Shown piece by piece: positions 10,839 to 24,600 of a DNA stretch of 64,000 nucleotides; positions within the stretch are counted from its first letter, which is position 1; every line of letters starts with the position of its first letter. The stretch is from assembly GCA_027559495.1 (NCBI GenBank), contig JAMXSV010000006.1:1984001-2048000 (forward strand), in the 5' to 3' direction. This stretch comes from Aurifilum marmelostoma (lineage: Eukaryota; Ascomycota; Sordariomycetes; Diaporthales; Cryphonectriaceae). A program made the translations under genes and the position numbers. The notes beneath the pieces are model-generated. The model saw only the letters and a list, made by a program, of their open reading frames with translations, did not search any database and was not told the DNA's origin.

Positions 10839-12369
10839 TCAAGGCATCTCGTATACTGAGTGCCTACCCAGCCAAGTCGCCGTTCGTCCAGCTCTGCTCA
10901 GTGGTGGTGCCTGTCGGCTGTCCATCTCAGCGGGCCTTTCCGGTTCTTGACTGTACTCGCTGCTTGTGATCGTGCTCGTAGAGTCCCACGCCATCTCTTT
11001 CCGGTATGAGCTCGAAGGGGAAACTACACTCTCATTTCCCTCTGCACGCATGACCACCGGTTTGAGCTGTGATGGAAACGTGCCTGGAGAGCTTGTGGAG
11101 TTGGCCATCGATCCCGGTCTCCTCAACATGACCATCGATGGCTCGCCGTCTGCGGCACGTATGGTCATACCACCGCGGTCGAGTCCATCCATCTGCTCCT
11201 GCCATCTCTGCTGCTGCTTCATGTACATGCGCCGCCGGGCCCATAGGTACACTGATATTGCGACCAGCCCTGCGCCAGCCACAGATGCGCCCAGGCCGAT
11301 GCCCACAATCTTGCCCGTGCTGAGACCCGATGACGACATCTTGTGAGGCAGTCCTGGTGGCCATGAGCCTTTCAATCCCACGGCGTCCAGACCCGAGCTT
11401 GCATTCTCGGTCTCGCTAAAAGTAGTCGGTGCCGGTAAGGAGTCTGCAAGGGCGCTAGGGGCCAAGGTGCTGCTCATAGAGCTCGCGACCGAGCCCAGGG
11501 AGGGTGAGGTCGTCGTGATAGGACGCGTGGACACTACCAGAGTCTCACTGCTGCCGGTGCTGGTAATGGTGCTTGTGCTTGCTGATTGTGAGGTCAGCAT
11601 CGTCTCCAGTGAGGCAATGGAATTAGTCGGCGTCGAGGATGGTGTCGACGATGAAGTGACGGCGAGCGGCGGCGTCAGCACAGTGCGAGACGATGATGAT
11701 GTGGTGACGGATGAAGATGATGCGGGCGTTGAGGTTGGAGATGACTCGTCCATTGAAGAAGAGGTGCTGCAATGCCCAGTATTGGATACCGAAGGCTGAG
11801 GCATCGCCGCTGCAAGTAAATCGAACATGGCTGCAGGCTGGTCACAGCACTGCGCATCCGCATCCACGTAGCCACAGCAGTATCTTGCAGCCGGCTCGGA
11901 ACTAGAGTCGTTACACTGCTGGATATGTACATTATTCTGAGTCCAGTGCAGGTTCAGGTTGCTCGTGCCACCGAGCCCTTGGTCTGATTGCCGATATGGG
12001 TCAGTCATTTTTCTTTTCTTGAGTTTTTCTTCTTCTTTGGACTTCAGGACTTGAGGCACATGGAAAAGAGGAAAGAGAAGTCTTACCAGGCACACAATAA
12101 GGTGGACATGCATCACTTGACCACGTCTGGTCCGTGCATGTTGCTCTTACGAACTGATCCGCGGACGTGCTGTTTGCAGAGAGATCTTTGCAGAGTCCTG
12201 AGGAGAGACAGGCAGCCCTACTGCTGCAGCACATGCTCGCCCCCGCCTCTGGGTCGCATGGTGTGTCGTTGCTCAGCTGACCGCCGGGATAGTAACAGAC
12301 GTCCTGCGCCCGTGCCAGAGCCGCCAGACACAGCGCCGTCAGCCCAGCTGGCAGCCCGAGGAAAATCAT
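10839..12369 (-). CDS. Cys-rich, Ser/Thr-rich single-pass cell-surface protein (Mid2/WSC-sensor-like layout)
   Basis: Two exons, 12369-12087 and 11983-10839, with a 103 bp intron (GTAAGA donor, CTGAC branch site, CAG acceptor), give 475 residues. A signal peptide (MIFLGLPAGLTALCLAALARA) leads into a cysteine-rich ectodomain of about 120 residues with CDPEAGASMCC, ACPPYC, RYCCG and QCCDQ motifs. A Ser/Thr-rich region (about 165-290) follows, then a single transmembrane helix, GIGLGASVAGAGLVAISVYL (about 321-342). Directly after it comes the basic stop-transfer WARRRMYMK. The cytoplasmic tail of about 130 residues is Ser/Pro-rich. This order matches fungal cell-wall stress sensors and Mid2-like proteins. 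No ligand or pathway can be named from sequence. Confidence 0.82.
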
Positions 12370-15300
12370 AATTAAAAATTAAGATGAATAAGATAGATGG
12401 CAGAAGAGAACGGAAGTACGGTCGAGACACATTAAAGGCCAGCTTCAAGCTGGACGGCAACCTGTCCGTACCAGCAGAGCGTAGAAAGCTGCCTCCCTTT
12501 GGAACGCGAACTCGTTGGGGTTGGTGTGGATGAAAAAGGCGCCGTCGTGGATCGTTGAGGAGAAGTCTGGCGACTCGCTGCGGCCGTGAAGCTGCGACAA
12601 AGCCCAAACTACACGGGGTCGGAGACAGTAAGGGATCAACAATGGGGCCCCGTCCTTGTTGCTCCTGTGGGATGCCACTAGACATAGACGAGGTCGTCTC
12701 TATAGGAAGTACCACTGTAATTCAATCTGGAAAAGGGCATGAGTAGGATGAGCAGACAAGCCTGTTGCCCAATTTCCTTGTTTTTTTTCTTTGGTTGCTT
12801 CTTCCTTTTCCCCTCCTGAGAGCCATGGAAATGGCCTAACTTGTTGCGATCTGAGACCTCGATGGGTCGGCGATGTTGCATGGAATACCAAAGCGGCGGC
12901 AGTGTGGGGTGTCAGGGGAGCATCGCAACAAATCCCAGGTTGTCCCGTCCACCTGTGATGTCTCGGGTCGCTCCGTAATTTTGTATCCGGCGTCCAGATG
13001 AGGTCACCCAGTCCTAATTCTCTCCTCCCAACATTGGCTGTGAGAGTTTGCAATGCAATTCAACTATCAATGATTTTCTTTTTGCCACTGCGGTAAATGT
13101 TCATAGACTCATGAGGGTCTCCTCTATTCGTTCATTGAGGCTGATAATGCCCACGACCTCGGCATGAAGCTGGGACTGACCGACCCCCTGGTTTCAGACA
13201 CGTTCCGGGTCTCCACCCACAGCACCATGCGTCCAACCCCGTGGGCGTGACTGTCGCAAAGACAACTCGAGGCCATACTACAGAAAGATGATCGCCGCAT
13301 GGTCGCTCTTTGCTACAACCAGAGCCATTGTCGGCTTGCTATCGTCTGCGCTGCACACCAGATAGCAATTCTCCGGCCAAGGTCAATCATCTTAGGGCTG
13401 CAGGCTGCGCCGCGCTGTGTGCTGCGTTTACTCTGGGCGATCCGCAGCGATCTCAAACAGAACGCTGACTCGTGGTGATGGACCTAGGGCTAGGTTGGAC
13501 AGGTTTCCAGAACAAGGCAACGCTCCCTTGAACGAGACCAAACTCACCCGCCAGCCAACGGTACAGCGGGTGGCAGCCCTCTGGCTTGGGCATCACTGTC
13601 TGAGGCCCTCGGGATGACATCTCTTTGGCCTGATCATAGAATACCCAGTGTGGTAGGAACCAGTCCAATATACTCCCTGGAAGTTGGCCGTGGCAGGATC
13701 CGTGTCTCTGAGAACTCATCACAAGTGTTTGGACGTGAAGTCTCCCGGTTAAGAGCACGGCTGGCTGTTCGCATTGGTCGCGGCCTTTCGTCAGGTTCTG
13801 TGGCGCCTTGCAACAGTTGGGTTCTCGCATCATCGATCTCGTGCTCCCTCGATCTTGGGAACCATATTGATGAGCGTGGAGACAAAATGCTGTTCCTGGC
13901 AGACGTTTCAAGACGAGAGATCGGACGTGTCGGCCTGTCAGGCCCGAATTGTCGGCCAGATACGTTTTGTTCGAGAAGATTGACGCTGCATCAAGACCTC
14001 AAGATCAAGACCTCAAGATGCTGGGAGGGTCAACAAATGGCTGGGGCAGTGCCAACGAATTCACGGTGACTATGGACACATTGGCTTCTGCCATCTGCCG
14101 TTAGTATACGTAGGTGGAGTAGGAAAGTCACTAGGTAGGTTGTTGTTACATGCTGCTGCTGCAACATACTTGGTTGAGCCGGGTCTCTTGAAGTTGCCTT
14201 GGTAGCAAAGGAGACCTCATTGAGCAGGGATAGTGGCTGGGTATAGGAAGCCCGGGTCGATGATGATAGTGTACTAATTGGAGATCGGAGAGGGCCTCCG
14301 ATCAGCGGTCGGCTCGAGGTTGTACCTGGCCGAGGGCTGGGCATGGTAGCTTCGGGCTTTGTCAGACGGCGGAATGCTCGAGCTATTCGTTCCTGGTCCG
14401 TGCTCCTGGCGTAATGTGATTATGACAAGATGTGATAGGTTGAGACATGTGCCAGAGTACATATGTATGGTACCATGAGGTGAGGCCAGGGAGGATATGC
14501 CTTTGGCCTAGGAAGGTAGGTGAGGAAGATGGTGAAACTATCACTCTGTAGTCGAAGATGACACGAGTGGGATGGGCTAGATGGGTGGTTCTATGCTACC
14601 CTAGTACGTGTGCTGTGCCATGGGCACATGCCAGCCGAAAGAGTATGCAACCAATGAGAAGGAGACGACCGGGATTAATCCCTGGACCACGCCGACTCTC
14701 TGGTCTTATCGACGAATTGCTCGGCTTATCTAACCAACAGAAACAACGCGCCATGACCAATGAGGATGGTGACGGCCTTTGGCTGACCCCGCTTTTACGA
14801 CCCTCCCCCGCCTTTTTTTTTTTCTTCCGTTTTCTTGTTCTTCAACAAGTGGGCCGAGTTGACGACTCATCCAATGCACGTGGTTTAGTGGTGGTTTTTT
14901 CCTCGAGGGAGCCCCGAGGAGCAGTTCAAGCAGACCTCATCTCGCCTATCCAGCCAAGATTTTGATGAGTCAAAAGCGCGATTTAGATCTCCTGTTGCAT
15001 TGAAGCGAGCGAGTGAGAGGAGAGGATAGAAGGATCGAGTAGACGAGAGCAGTTATTCCTTCCTGTGGTAGGCGGGTGGCGACCCAGCAACAGCAACAAC
15101 AGCAGCAAGAGCACCAACCCAGGCCTTACCATCTCTGTCCTGGTCCCAGTTCACCCTTTTTTTTTTTTTTCCCCTCTGGTGTACTACATACTCGTCTTGC
15201 TTTCTTTCGACTGCACACTGTCCATCTGTCGGTGATCGATCGCTGGTTCTCTCATCTTGCTTCTTGTTTTTTATAATTAATTTTCTTTTTTATCTTATTC

Positions 15301-15830
15301 CCATTTTCATTCCCAGTTTCCTTTCTCTTTCTTCAACCCTGGGATCTACCCACTCCCTGACCTCCCGGCCCAACCCCTGTCACACATAGAAGAATAAAAG
15401 TCGACGTACTGCCACACTGCCTGAGGCTTCCCTACCCCGCACATTGCGATTTCGGCGCCCTGGGCTTGTCATCCTCACCATTCTGCGCCCGACTCGAGCC
15501 TTCCCCTCGAGCCATCCAGTCTAACACCCAACACCCAAACACCATCGCGACACCGGCCCCGCCCAAGGTCCATTGCGCTCTCGACCCCGACTCTCTATCT
15601 ATTACCGTATATTGGAAGATCCCGTCCTCTTGTGGGTGCGACTGCGACTGCGATTCCGGTCCACCGATTCGGCCAACACATCCGTTGCTGTGTCCCCTGG
15701 CAGCTTGTGCCTGCGATAGCGGAAAGTCGCGAGACAAGACACGCTCGCCTGCCCCCCTCCCACCCCCTTTCTCCTCTGCTCTCGGCCAATTGTTTCCCCG
15801 TCGCAGTTCAGTTCGGCCTCGATACCGTGC
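12370..15830. other. Gene-poor region and long leader of the zinc-cluster gene
   Basis: I see no convincing gene in about 3.5 kb. One minus-strand ORF of 77 codons (12678-12445) has a fairly protein-like C-terminal half but no recognisable domain or splice partner. 14,990-15,830 is C/T-rich with CAG repeats (15090-15110) and a run of T, and looks like promoter and 5' leader of the transcription factor downstream. Confidence 0.65.
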
Positions 15831-18345
15831 ATGGACGGCTCCTCCCTCACCGGAGCCGGCCAAGTCCCGGCAGGTCTCGGCCAGGCCCAGGCCCAGGCTC
15901 AGGCTCAGAACGGCGTGCCAGCCTCTTCCCTCAGCCCGACCAGCCCCATCTCCGTCCGGAGCCAGGTCTTCACTTCGGGCTCCGGCGCTGGCTCCAATGG
16001 CGCCCCCCAAGAGGAAGAGGAGTTCCGTCGCCATGATCGGCGACAGTCCTGGCAGTGTCGATGGCGATGACGACGGCGACGGCACCGCAGAACACCAAGA
16101 GAAGAAGAGGCAGCCTGGTGTCAAGAGGGCCTGTAACGAGTGTCGGCAGCAGAAGGTGAGAACTGTCAAGTCCCCCCCCCCCCGGCCCAATCCCTGCCGA
16201 CCCCCTCTTCGTCGTCGTCTTCTTTTCCCATCTCTTCTCCTGCTGTGACAGGCCTTTTGCGTTGCTTTTCTTTGCTGACCAAGTGTCGTCGTGCTCATAG
16301 CTGCGCTGCGATGTCGTCCAGGACCCCTTCACGAGCTGCTCCCGCTGCGTGCGCCTGAAGCTTGCGTGCAAGATCGAGTCCAACTTCAAACGTGTCGGAA
16401 AGCGCAGCAAACACGCAGAGATGGAGAAAGAAATAGACAAGTTGCGGCGCAATGTCGCTAAGGCCAAGGCACAGGGCTTCTTGCTCGACGAGGATGATGA
16501 CATGCAGTCCCAGCTACAGTCGCCCGTCGTCAACAGCGTCTACTCTCACACAAGGAATCCGTCCCTGATGGGCTCTGACGAGGCTGTCTCCTCCCTCCTG
16601 CACCTCAAGCGTGGTGGCTCCTACAGCGTACCGCGCATATGTCGGGAGCTGGAGGACGTACGCCTGACCGAGGATGCTGAGACCCAGCTGTTCCACGAGT
16701 ACTTCACCCGCTACCATCAGTTCCTGCCCTTCCTCAACCCGTCCCAGCCTCCCGACCAGTACTATGCCCAGCATCCGTTGCTCTACTGGGTCGTCATCTC
16801 CGTCGCCGCCCGCCGCTACCATCAAGACCCAAACCTCCTCGGCACCTTGTCCGGGCCCCTAACCCGTCTGCTGTGGCAGACCATCGGAGATGTCCCCAGC
16901 AGTCACCACGTCGTAAAGGCTCTCTGTCTCCTCTGCACCTGGCCACTGCCTACCAGCACATCCTCCTCGGACCCGACGCAGATCCTGTGTGGCGTCATGA
17001 TGAAGATCTCCACCCTCATCGGTCTGCACCGGCCCCACCACATCAATGACTTCTCGCGCGTCATCATCGATCTCGACAACGAGCAGCTGCACGACCGCGT
17101 CGTCACGTGGGCCGTATGCAATATCGTCGCCCAGACCATCGGCACCGGTTACGGCCAACCCGCCTCCACGCTGTATGACTGGACCTTGGCCATCCGTCCC
17201 GGCGAGTCTGGCCCCTTCCAGCTGTCGGAAGAGCTGGGGGCGAGGCTGCAGATAGAGCGTTTCTGTGATAAGGTGTCCAAAGAGATGTACAGCAACGCGA
17301 GTGATCCTCGCGGCGTGGCCGGCGATGAGCACCGCGCCATGCTCATGCGCGTCTACCGGCGCGAGTTCGGCGAGCTGCAAGCCTCCATCCTGTCCCGGAA
17401 CCTGTCACGGGTGGTAAACCTGCACCTCAAGGCGGCCGGCCTCCACCTCCGGCTGGCAGGCTTCTTTGACTCCCACAACACTCCCGGCTACCTGGACGAC
17501 CTTATGGGCTTGTGGAGGGCAACCTGCAACTTCCTCGACTACATACTGGAGAGCGAGGCGGCGTCGTCGCCTCTCGACCCTCACGCCGGCAGCGACCTGC
17601 TCAGGTTTGCCACCAACTACATACAGCAGATGCTGGTCGCCGCCGGCTTCGCCCTGCTGAAGCTTGTGCGCTCCTTCTTCGTCAAGTCCATCGATGTCGA
17701 GCGCGGCCGCCTCCTCTTCCACCGGACCATCACCGCTATCAGGTCCACTAGTGTCGTGCAGAACGACCTCAACTGGAGGCTGGCCGAGCTCATGGTACAG
17801 ATGTGGAACGGCGCCCGCGTCAACAAGAAAGATCAGGGCTACAGCGATGACGACACCCTACACGACATCGACGACAGCCTGCAGCTGCGGGTTCGCTGCA
17901 GGCACAGCATGAGTCTTGTCTATGATTCCATCTGGCATTGGAGGGAGGAGTACCAGGCTCGGGGACGAGGAAACCTTGACTGTGAGTGGCCACTTTCCTC
18001 ATCCCCTTTCTACCCCACCAACAGCCGTTCGCTAACGGTGAGGGCGTAGCGCTAAAACAACCTACCAATCCAGATTCCGCAGATCAGTCCTCGGCCTCAT
18101 CGACGACGCACCTCGATCCTCCTCTAACAGCAGCGCACGGCCTACCAACGAGCATCATGGCGACTGCCAACGGAGCCCTCACGCCGAGTGGTGGATCAGG
18201 CTTTGGCGGCGCGCAGGCCGGTGGTCTTGGGGGCGCTGGCTACGAGCCGGCGAGTTACGACTTCTTCGACCCCCAGCACTGGATGCTGGACGGGCTTCTT
18301 GATTTCAACTACGGCAGCGCCTTCGTTCAGGAGATGGGCGCTTAA
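15831..18345 (+). CDS. Zn(II)2Cys6 transcription factor, Leu3-like (contains one homopolymer frameshift)
   Basis: Exons 15831-16155, 16301-17981 and 18050-18345, with introns of 145 and 68 bp. The zinc cluster KRACNECRQQK-LRCD...CSRC...C spans the first splice with spacing C-x2-C-x6-C-x9-C-x2-C-x6-C (about residues 101-131). It is followed by a linker, KIESNFKRVGKRSKHAEME, and a coiled-coil-like stretch. The fungal-specific transcription factor domain starts near residue 238. The last exon ends in an acidic/aromatic tail, FDPQHWMLDGLLDFNY, a plausible activation region. The cluster and linker resemble Leu3-type regulators of branched-chain amino acid genes; this is family resemblance only. 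The frame from the ATG at 15831 meets the zinc-cluster frame only if one C is removed from the C6 run at 16003-16008, giving 766 residues. Without that, the first in-frame ATG is 15997 (711 residues). Confidence 0.83.
16003..16008 (+). other. Frameshift site in a C6 run, zinc-cluster gene
   Basis: Upstream of this run the frame starting at 15831 reads a protein-like QAQAQ/SPTSP/GSGAGSNGAP N-terminus. Downstream the zinc-cluster frame reads KRKRSSVAMIG. Dropping one C joins them as SNGAPKRKRSS. Confidence 0.75.
16172..16183 (+). repeat. Poly-C run in zinc-cluster intron 1
   Basis: Twelve C inside the intron that interrupts the zinc-cluster codons, 16 bases after the GTGAGA donor. Confidence 0.9.
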
Positions 18346-21022
18346 CGAGGGCACCAGCCACTGGCTACGAGTTCCCTGTTATCCCAACAGGAAGACATAG
18401 TACCGCAAGCAGAGCTAACAGACTTGCAGCCACAGCGGATAGCCGGCTCCTCAAGTTGATACTACTCTATGGTTGCCAGCCAGATGCTCCTACTGTGGGA
18501 GACCGACTTGGTCCAGTACAGGGCTACCAGACGATGATGGTCCAGAAAGAGGCGGGGAGAAGGAGAAGATTTATTGAATGAACGACTCGTACTACCTTGT
18601 GAGTGCGACTCATTGCTATCGTTTCATTGCTATTGCTGGATATCTGAAAAGGGCCAAGACGAAGCTTGATGAGACTTATGTCCGGACAAGGCCGATAAGG
18701 GTGTTTTCTTTTCTCTAGAGCGTGCATTGCGTCGGCACAAGAGACGGAATCGGTCGTCCCTCGAGGTTCGTACTCGCGGCAATGCTTTTTGAATACGCTA
18801 CAACTTATATATGCGTCGCTTTCGAAAATTGTGGGAGGCTCTGAAAGATTATTGTTTAAGCTTACTGTCAGCTTTGGGGTGTCAAGAGGTGATGATACCC
18901 CCTGCTTCCTCTCCCGGGTATGAACAGCTACCGCATGGGAGGTCATCTGATGGTAAATAGTGTATTAAGGTCTATTTGTCCGCCGTCCGGAAGAATGTAT
19001 GTGTCCATACCCAAAATAGCACATGTATTATTTCCAGAAACAGGAGTCCTCTTTACGTCCGGGCTACAGGTGACTTACACTGGTGGAGGACCCCACAGGG
19101 CTGAACTGCAGAGACGGCCTGTCTGTCAAAACTGTGCCACAACGTGGTCACAACGTGGTCTCGATTGAACATTACCTTGGAGCGGCCCATTCTACGTCCT
19201 GGAAGCGTGCCGCCGCTGCCGACAGTTTCGTTGGCTGGTCCCTTGAGTGGGGACCTGTGCGTGCTGTGGCCGCCACCGCAGGCCGCCTGCCTGTCTGTCA
19301 CATTCGCTCCGCAGTGGTGTGCAGAAATGGCGGAGTAACTCCCTTCCTTCGCTCCTACGACTCTGAAAGAGGACGCACCTGCGGGCGGCTTCTCACAGCT
19401 CCAACTCCACACTAGGTCGGCCGCCTCTGGAGCCAGGTCGGGTGGGCAGTTGGCACAAATGGTACAGCATGAAGAGCCTCAAGCGGCGTGGGCCTGTCGG
19501 TGTCCAACCGACCATGGTATTGTAGACGACCGTTACATGGTAACGTGGGCTGAATTATGCGCATGGAGAGTCACTAAGGGCGCTTACTTGTGGGCAGACA
19601 AGGAAGACTTCCAACATCACATCTTAAAGAGGTTACACAGATCCATAATCCGGTACCGTTGCGCCCGTTTACTGGATGCTCACGGAACCCTAGCAGATCG
19701 CTGCATGCTCTGCGCCCTGATCTTTCCCCGTAGCCAACATGCATTATGTGACCAGATTAAAATCACCAACGGTCAACCTGATCATCAGCCCTATGGGGCT
19801 ACATGTGTGCCGTTCAGCGTTTGGTGCTGGATGGTACACCCAGGCTACTTCAAGTAAAGTAAGTAGACTAATGTAGGAACGGAGTTCCAATCTTAACCCA
19901 AGATACCTATCACTCTGGCTATATATGCTTGTAACGTTGCTTTTGTGGGTGCCGAACAAGTCATGGAGATGTAGACAAAGTCATGCGATTTCTGTCCATC
20001 CTATTCGAAAATCAAGGTGACGACGAGATCATATTACACCCTTCTAGTTCTGGGAGCACCTATATCATGGTAATTTCGTTCAATGTCACAGTAAATCCTG
20101 CTCCCTGCTACCTGATAACCTCCCTACACCGCGCACGCGCACGCGCACACACACTCCAGTTTGTAAAAGGACAGGGATTCATGCGTCGTGCTATTGCTTG
20201 CCGCACACGGTGAGATCCTACACAGACTGCAGACCCACGTAGGTAGCATCGTGTGTCGCCACGAGGGAATCATGTGCATGCATCTCCATCTGCCGAAAGG
20301 ATACAAACGTACATCGCATGATGAAAGTTGTAAACCTGTAAGCAAAGGTAGTCACAGGATGTCACTGGCCCGTGGCCATCAGATCGTCTCTCAAGTACAC
20401 AAGACGGCCCCAGATTATCTGTGCTTTACAGCTATACGCCTTTAGAACAACACCACCGGAGAGAAGCTCAGAAAGACGAGCTGCGCGTATGGTCACTGAA
20501 ACGGCGAATGATTGGCGTGATATGGTCTGATATCACAGAGAAAGAACCCCCAAGCCAGGACTGAGTTGTTCGACAAAGCAGGAACGAGCCAGGGGGGGGA
20601 GGATACTTTACTCCTCACAACGGAGGAACTGCACATGTAGGCTATATTCATATTGTCTAGTACATGCTTACAACGGTGAATACCGATGAGAGGGGCGTTA
20701 TTCACGATCTCTGAGGTATACGATATGTTTTATGATTCCGGCCATCGTGAGGAGGGCCTGTGACGGGCCGTATCTGCCGTGACCGAGTCTATCGACGGGA
20801 CAGGAAGAGACCAAGATCTGCGGATATTCAGGCATATTCTTGATCGACAGCAGATCCTGAAAAGAAAAGAAGAAAATAAGAAAAAAATCCCCTGCAACGA
20901 GATGATCCACTCTGGCCTCAATACGGGTCAGGAAAAGGTGCGGCTGAAGAGCTTTAGCCAAAGGAGTCACAACGGATCGTCCGGAGGATTCAGAAACGTC
21001 ATTATCGTCCGTGTATCTACTC

Positions 21023-21046
21023 TTTTTTTTTTTTTTTTTTTTTTTT
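21023..21046 (+). repeat. Poly-T run (24)
   Basis: The longest A/T homopolymer seen in the gene-bearing part of the window; no exon borders it. Confidence 0.9.
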
Positions 21047-21680
21047 GCGAGTTCGAATCGCGGTGGGTGAGCGCTTCTGGCCTTTCCACATGGATCGACA
21101 GACCTGATCGGCCGCGCTCAGAAGTGAGATGACGCACCAGATTGTTAGAATCTCGAGATCGAGGCCAGATGGAGAGAGCTCTTGTCACAAGGCCCTCACC
21201 ACTGCCCGCATCTGCCCACCCATCTTACCCTATGGCCATTAGGATAGTGCCGGAAGACAGCCTGATTCGGTGTACGCGCGACAGGGCGGACATGGTGGGC
21301 GGAACAACGGCAGAGGATCGCGATCCCCCCCTCCCTCCATAACTTGGATACTTGTCCCACACTTCAACCACCCGCTGAAACGAAAATGATCCCGCTATGA
21401 AGGAAGAGAGAGACAGGAGACCTGTCAGCAACGCGGTCAGAGATCCGGCCGTAAGGCTGGGCGTGCAAAGGTCCACTGCGGCTGGATTCTCAACGGTGTC
21501 CCACAGGGTTCGAGGCAAGGTCGAATGTTCCGCGGGACGAACAGGGCAGGGTTCAGAATCCTGCAGGTGAGGCCGTCTTGTACTACACAGTATGTGCACT
21601 ACAACTTGCCCTCCTTGTAAGCAGTTCAGTCATGTGCCTTCCCGAGGTTTTCCTGTCTTCTCAATGAACAAGGTGTGTGT

Positions 21681-21695
21681 CCCCCCCCCCCCCCC
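21681..21695 (+). repeat. Poly-C run (15) followed by CT repeat
   Basis: Fifteen C continue into a short CT repeat, in non-coding sequence. Confidence 0.9.
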
Positions 21696-24600
21696 TCTCT
21701 CTCTCGGGCGCGCTCTCTTTGCTCGCACGGAATTCCTGGCGGGACGACCATATGATTGCGGGATCGAGTGGCAGGTACTGTAGACCGTCGGGCAATGAAA
21801 TAGATGGGCGCTACCGTGAGAGACGAGGGATCCCAGTCCAGACCTTTGCTCGATACAGACCCCCTCCTCGTAAACGATGGACGCCAAGCAGACTAGGGCA
21901 AGGGGGGGGTTGGAATGCAGGAGCAGGGGGGGCATGAGGATCGGTCACAGTCGCCATCCGTGTTAAGCGCGGAGTCGACGAGGGTTTGTCGCTGTTCTTT
22001 TGAGTTCACGAGAGAGGGAATAGAAACTGCCGCACATTCGGGAGGTGAAGCGAGGAAGGAGAGAGACAATCGAACTCCCCCTTGAATTGAAGATCGTCCA
22101 AGCAAATCTATCTGTCTTCCAGCGCTGAGATGCTACTTCTGCTCAGCAAAGGGGTGTCCACTTTTATCTGCATGTGGACAGGACTGGACGTGTTTTGTTC
22201 TCGTACGAACGAGTTTTCCACCTTGTAAGGAACTTTAGTATCTCTTCACCGAGTCAGTGCTAGGGCACCATCCCGCCAGGGAACTGTGATGCATAGTAAG
22301 TATTCAGAATTTTCCAGGGCCACAGGTCTTCCTAGGCGCTGCACCAAGATGCCGCCGAACTACAGCACCTATACCGTTCTCTGACTGGCCGAATCCCTGA
22401 TGTATGGGACGAAATACTCTGCAGCATGGTCTGTGCTGGCTTCCTGCGGACACATATTCACAAGTCAAGAAAGTCGGACGATTACGAAAGTCCATTGAAA
22501 TGTCGGCATCAGTACCCCTCGGAGTTACATACATAGATTCTCCCCGGTGCTGTAGGAACACGTCAGAGGTGGTATTCGGATGAAGCAAGGAAGTAGTCTG
22601 GGCGGGGGCAAGCCAGGGATTGGGAGGTAGGGGGGATGCGCTCTTCTCGATACATAGTGGCAGAACGAAGCAACGTTTCTGAGGTCCTTTTGCGAACTCT
22701 TTTATTGGTTACCAGCTATCTCTTTGCCGTCGCCTTTGTCCCTATCCTGGGCCGGCGCTGATTTCCGGGCGGACATCACTACGAGATCCCATGTTCTAAG
22801 TAAGTACGGTGCCTTTTTTTTGTCCCGCTCTCCTTTTCCCCCTTGTAGGTGAATCTTACCAAAATAACTTGTAGCGTAGGTGTGCCCACTCTTTAGTCAG
22901 CCAAATTCTGTCGTGCTACGAAGACTCTGAAGTTATGCATAATGGGAATCTCCATGACAAGACAGTGAGAATGCATACTTTGGCTACACAAATATGAAAT
23001 TCTGTACACGACCATATGGCCTCCAGACCTCGGCATCTGCACACGCTGTGGGCAGACTCCGTTTCTCAATCCTGAACAATTCAATATGGGGAGGCCATGT
23101 ACAGATGCCATGTATGAATCAGCTACGCAGGTTATTTCCAGACAAGTTTTTCCGCGGGCCCGACCATCAGAGACCACGGCCCACAGTCTGCGCCCCGCCC
23201 ACAGTGCTGCCATGGTGTACCCATAGAGATTGGAGAAATGATTTGTTTCTTTCTCCGGGGAATGCCCTGTTGATTGAGCTGCAGGTGTACGTATTAGGCA
23301 TCATTCCGGTACTTTTGCTCCTGCGAAGGTAGCAATCAGGGCAAGGAATGTATGAGTACGAATGAGGGATGGACAACAAACAAGTGGAGATTGACATCGA
23401 AGCAATATACCGTAGTACTATAGTACTACTTGTATGTATAAATACCTAAACAGAAATCCATGTCGCCCTCTTCACAAGCGTGAGATAGGTTCTTACAGCC
23501 TCGATCTTGAATGGTCAAGTACCGGCCAAGAATTTCTGGCGCGTCAGAACTTAATTAGAATTTACCGACCGGGCTTACACGCAGGACATGATGGCAGGAC
23601 TAGACAGCCGGCCGTTCACAAAGTAACCAGCTTGCCAGCCTCAAACCATGTCTTACAGATTGTTGCTGAATCTCGATTTTCAGAGTGTCACTTAGTGCAT
23701 GTCTTAGGTCCATGGTACTGGAAGTGGCCTGCTAAGGCCGGCCCGGGGCCGTAGTCCCGCCCTCACCACACAACAGTTGAAAAGAAATGGAAAAAGGGGG
23801 AGAAAAGGGATGATGAAAGAGGGAGAAAATGCGTGACATCTCAACTGTGGAACCGAGCAGTACGTAACATTAGTACTATACGCTGGTACCATGTATGTAC
23901 ACAGCTGTGGACTCGACGTATGTGTGGTGGGACAAACCACTGCGGCCCAGGTTCCCCGGGGCCCATCACAATCCAGAGCTAAGCCATGGATCCTCAGGCG
24001 CAGATGCTACATGGTACGTACTGCGGTAATTCAGACCAATGTAGATCAAAGAAGCTCCTCAACAGAGTGGGCTCTCGGCCTCGAGGAACGCCTTTCTTTG
24101 CAAGATTAACGACCCAACAGTCGACGACACAGCCGAGCATATTCTGATGGCCAACTTTCCATAGGTTTCTCAGCCAGGCAAGAACGGCAGCATATTCACT
24201 ACTCGAACGAATATGGGTGTCGTGTGTATTTTTGCGTCCATAGTGAGTGCTGTGCCGCTCATTCATAGATCTGGGGTCTCCACGTCGGACCAGGATAATG
24301 CACGTTGTCACGGGCGGCTTTTCCTTCCTGCGCCTTCATCCCTGTAATCTGTTGTGAAATTTTCCCCCCTCCCCCTCACATTTGTTCAATGTTTGTATAC
24401 CTTCCGGTGCGACTTCTTCCTCTTTCTGTCCCCCGAGGGTCTATGCAACCCAAAAAGAGGATAGCTGGCTCATGGGTCCCCCCCCCCCAGTGGACCCTGG
24501 CTACCTGACCAAGAGGAATCAGCTTCACGATAAGAAAAGCTACTCTTGGGGCGCAAGTCGGGCCACTTTTGGCCCATGTGTGGACCATCATAGCAACATC

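Noticed and set aside
13453..13911. A 152-codon ORF on the - strand
   Set aside because: No recognisable domain; His, Cys and Trp content typical of non-coding translations.
15466..15996. An upstream in-frame extension of the zinc-cluster frame
   Set aside because: It translates the C/T-rich leader into Pro/Ser/Arg/Cys low complexity. The competing frame from 15831 reads better and joins after a one-base correction.
21046..21062. A tRNA B-box-like GTTCGAATC
   Set aside because: A T24 run directly precedes it, there is no A box at the right distance and no cloverleaf pairing.
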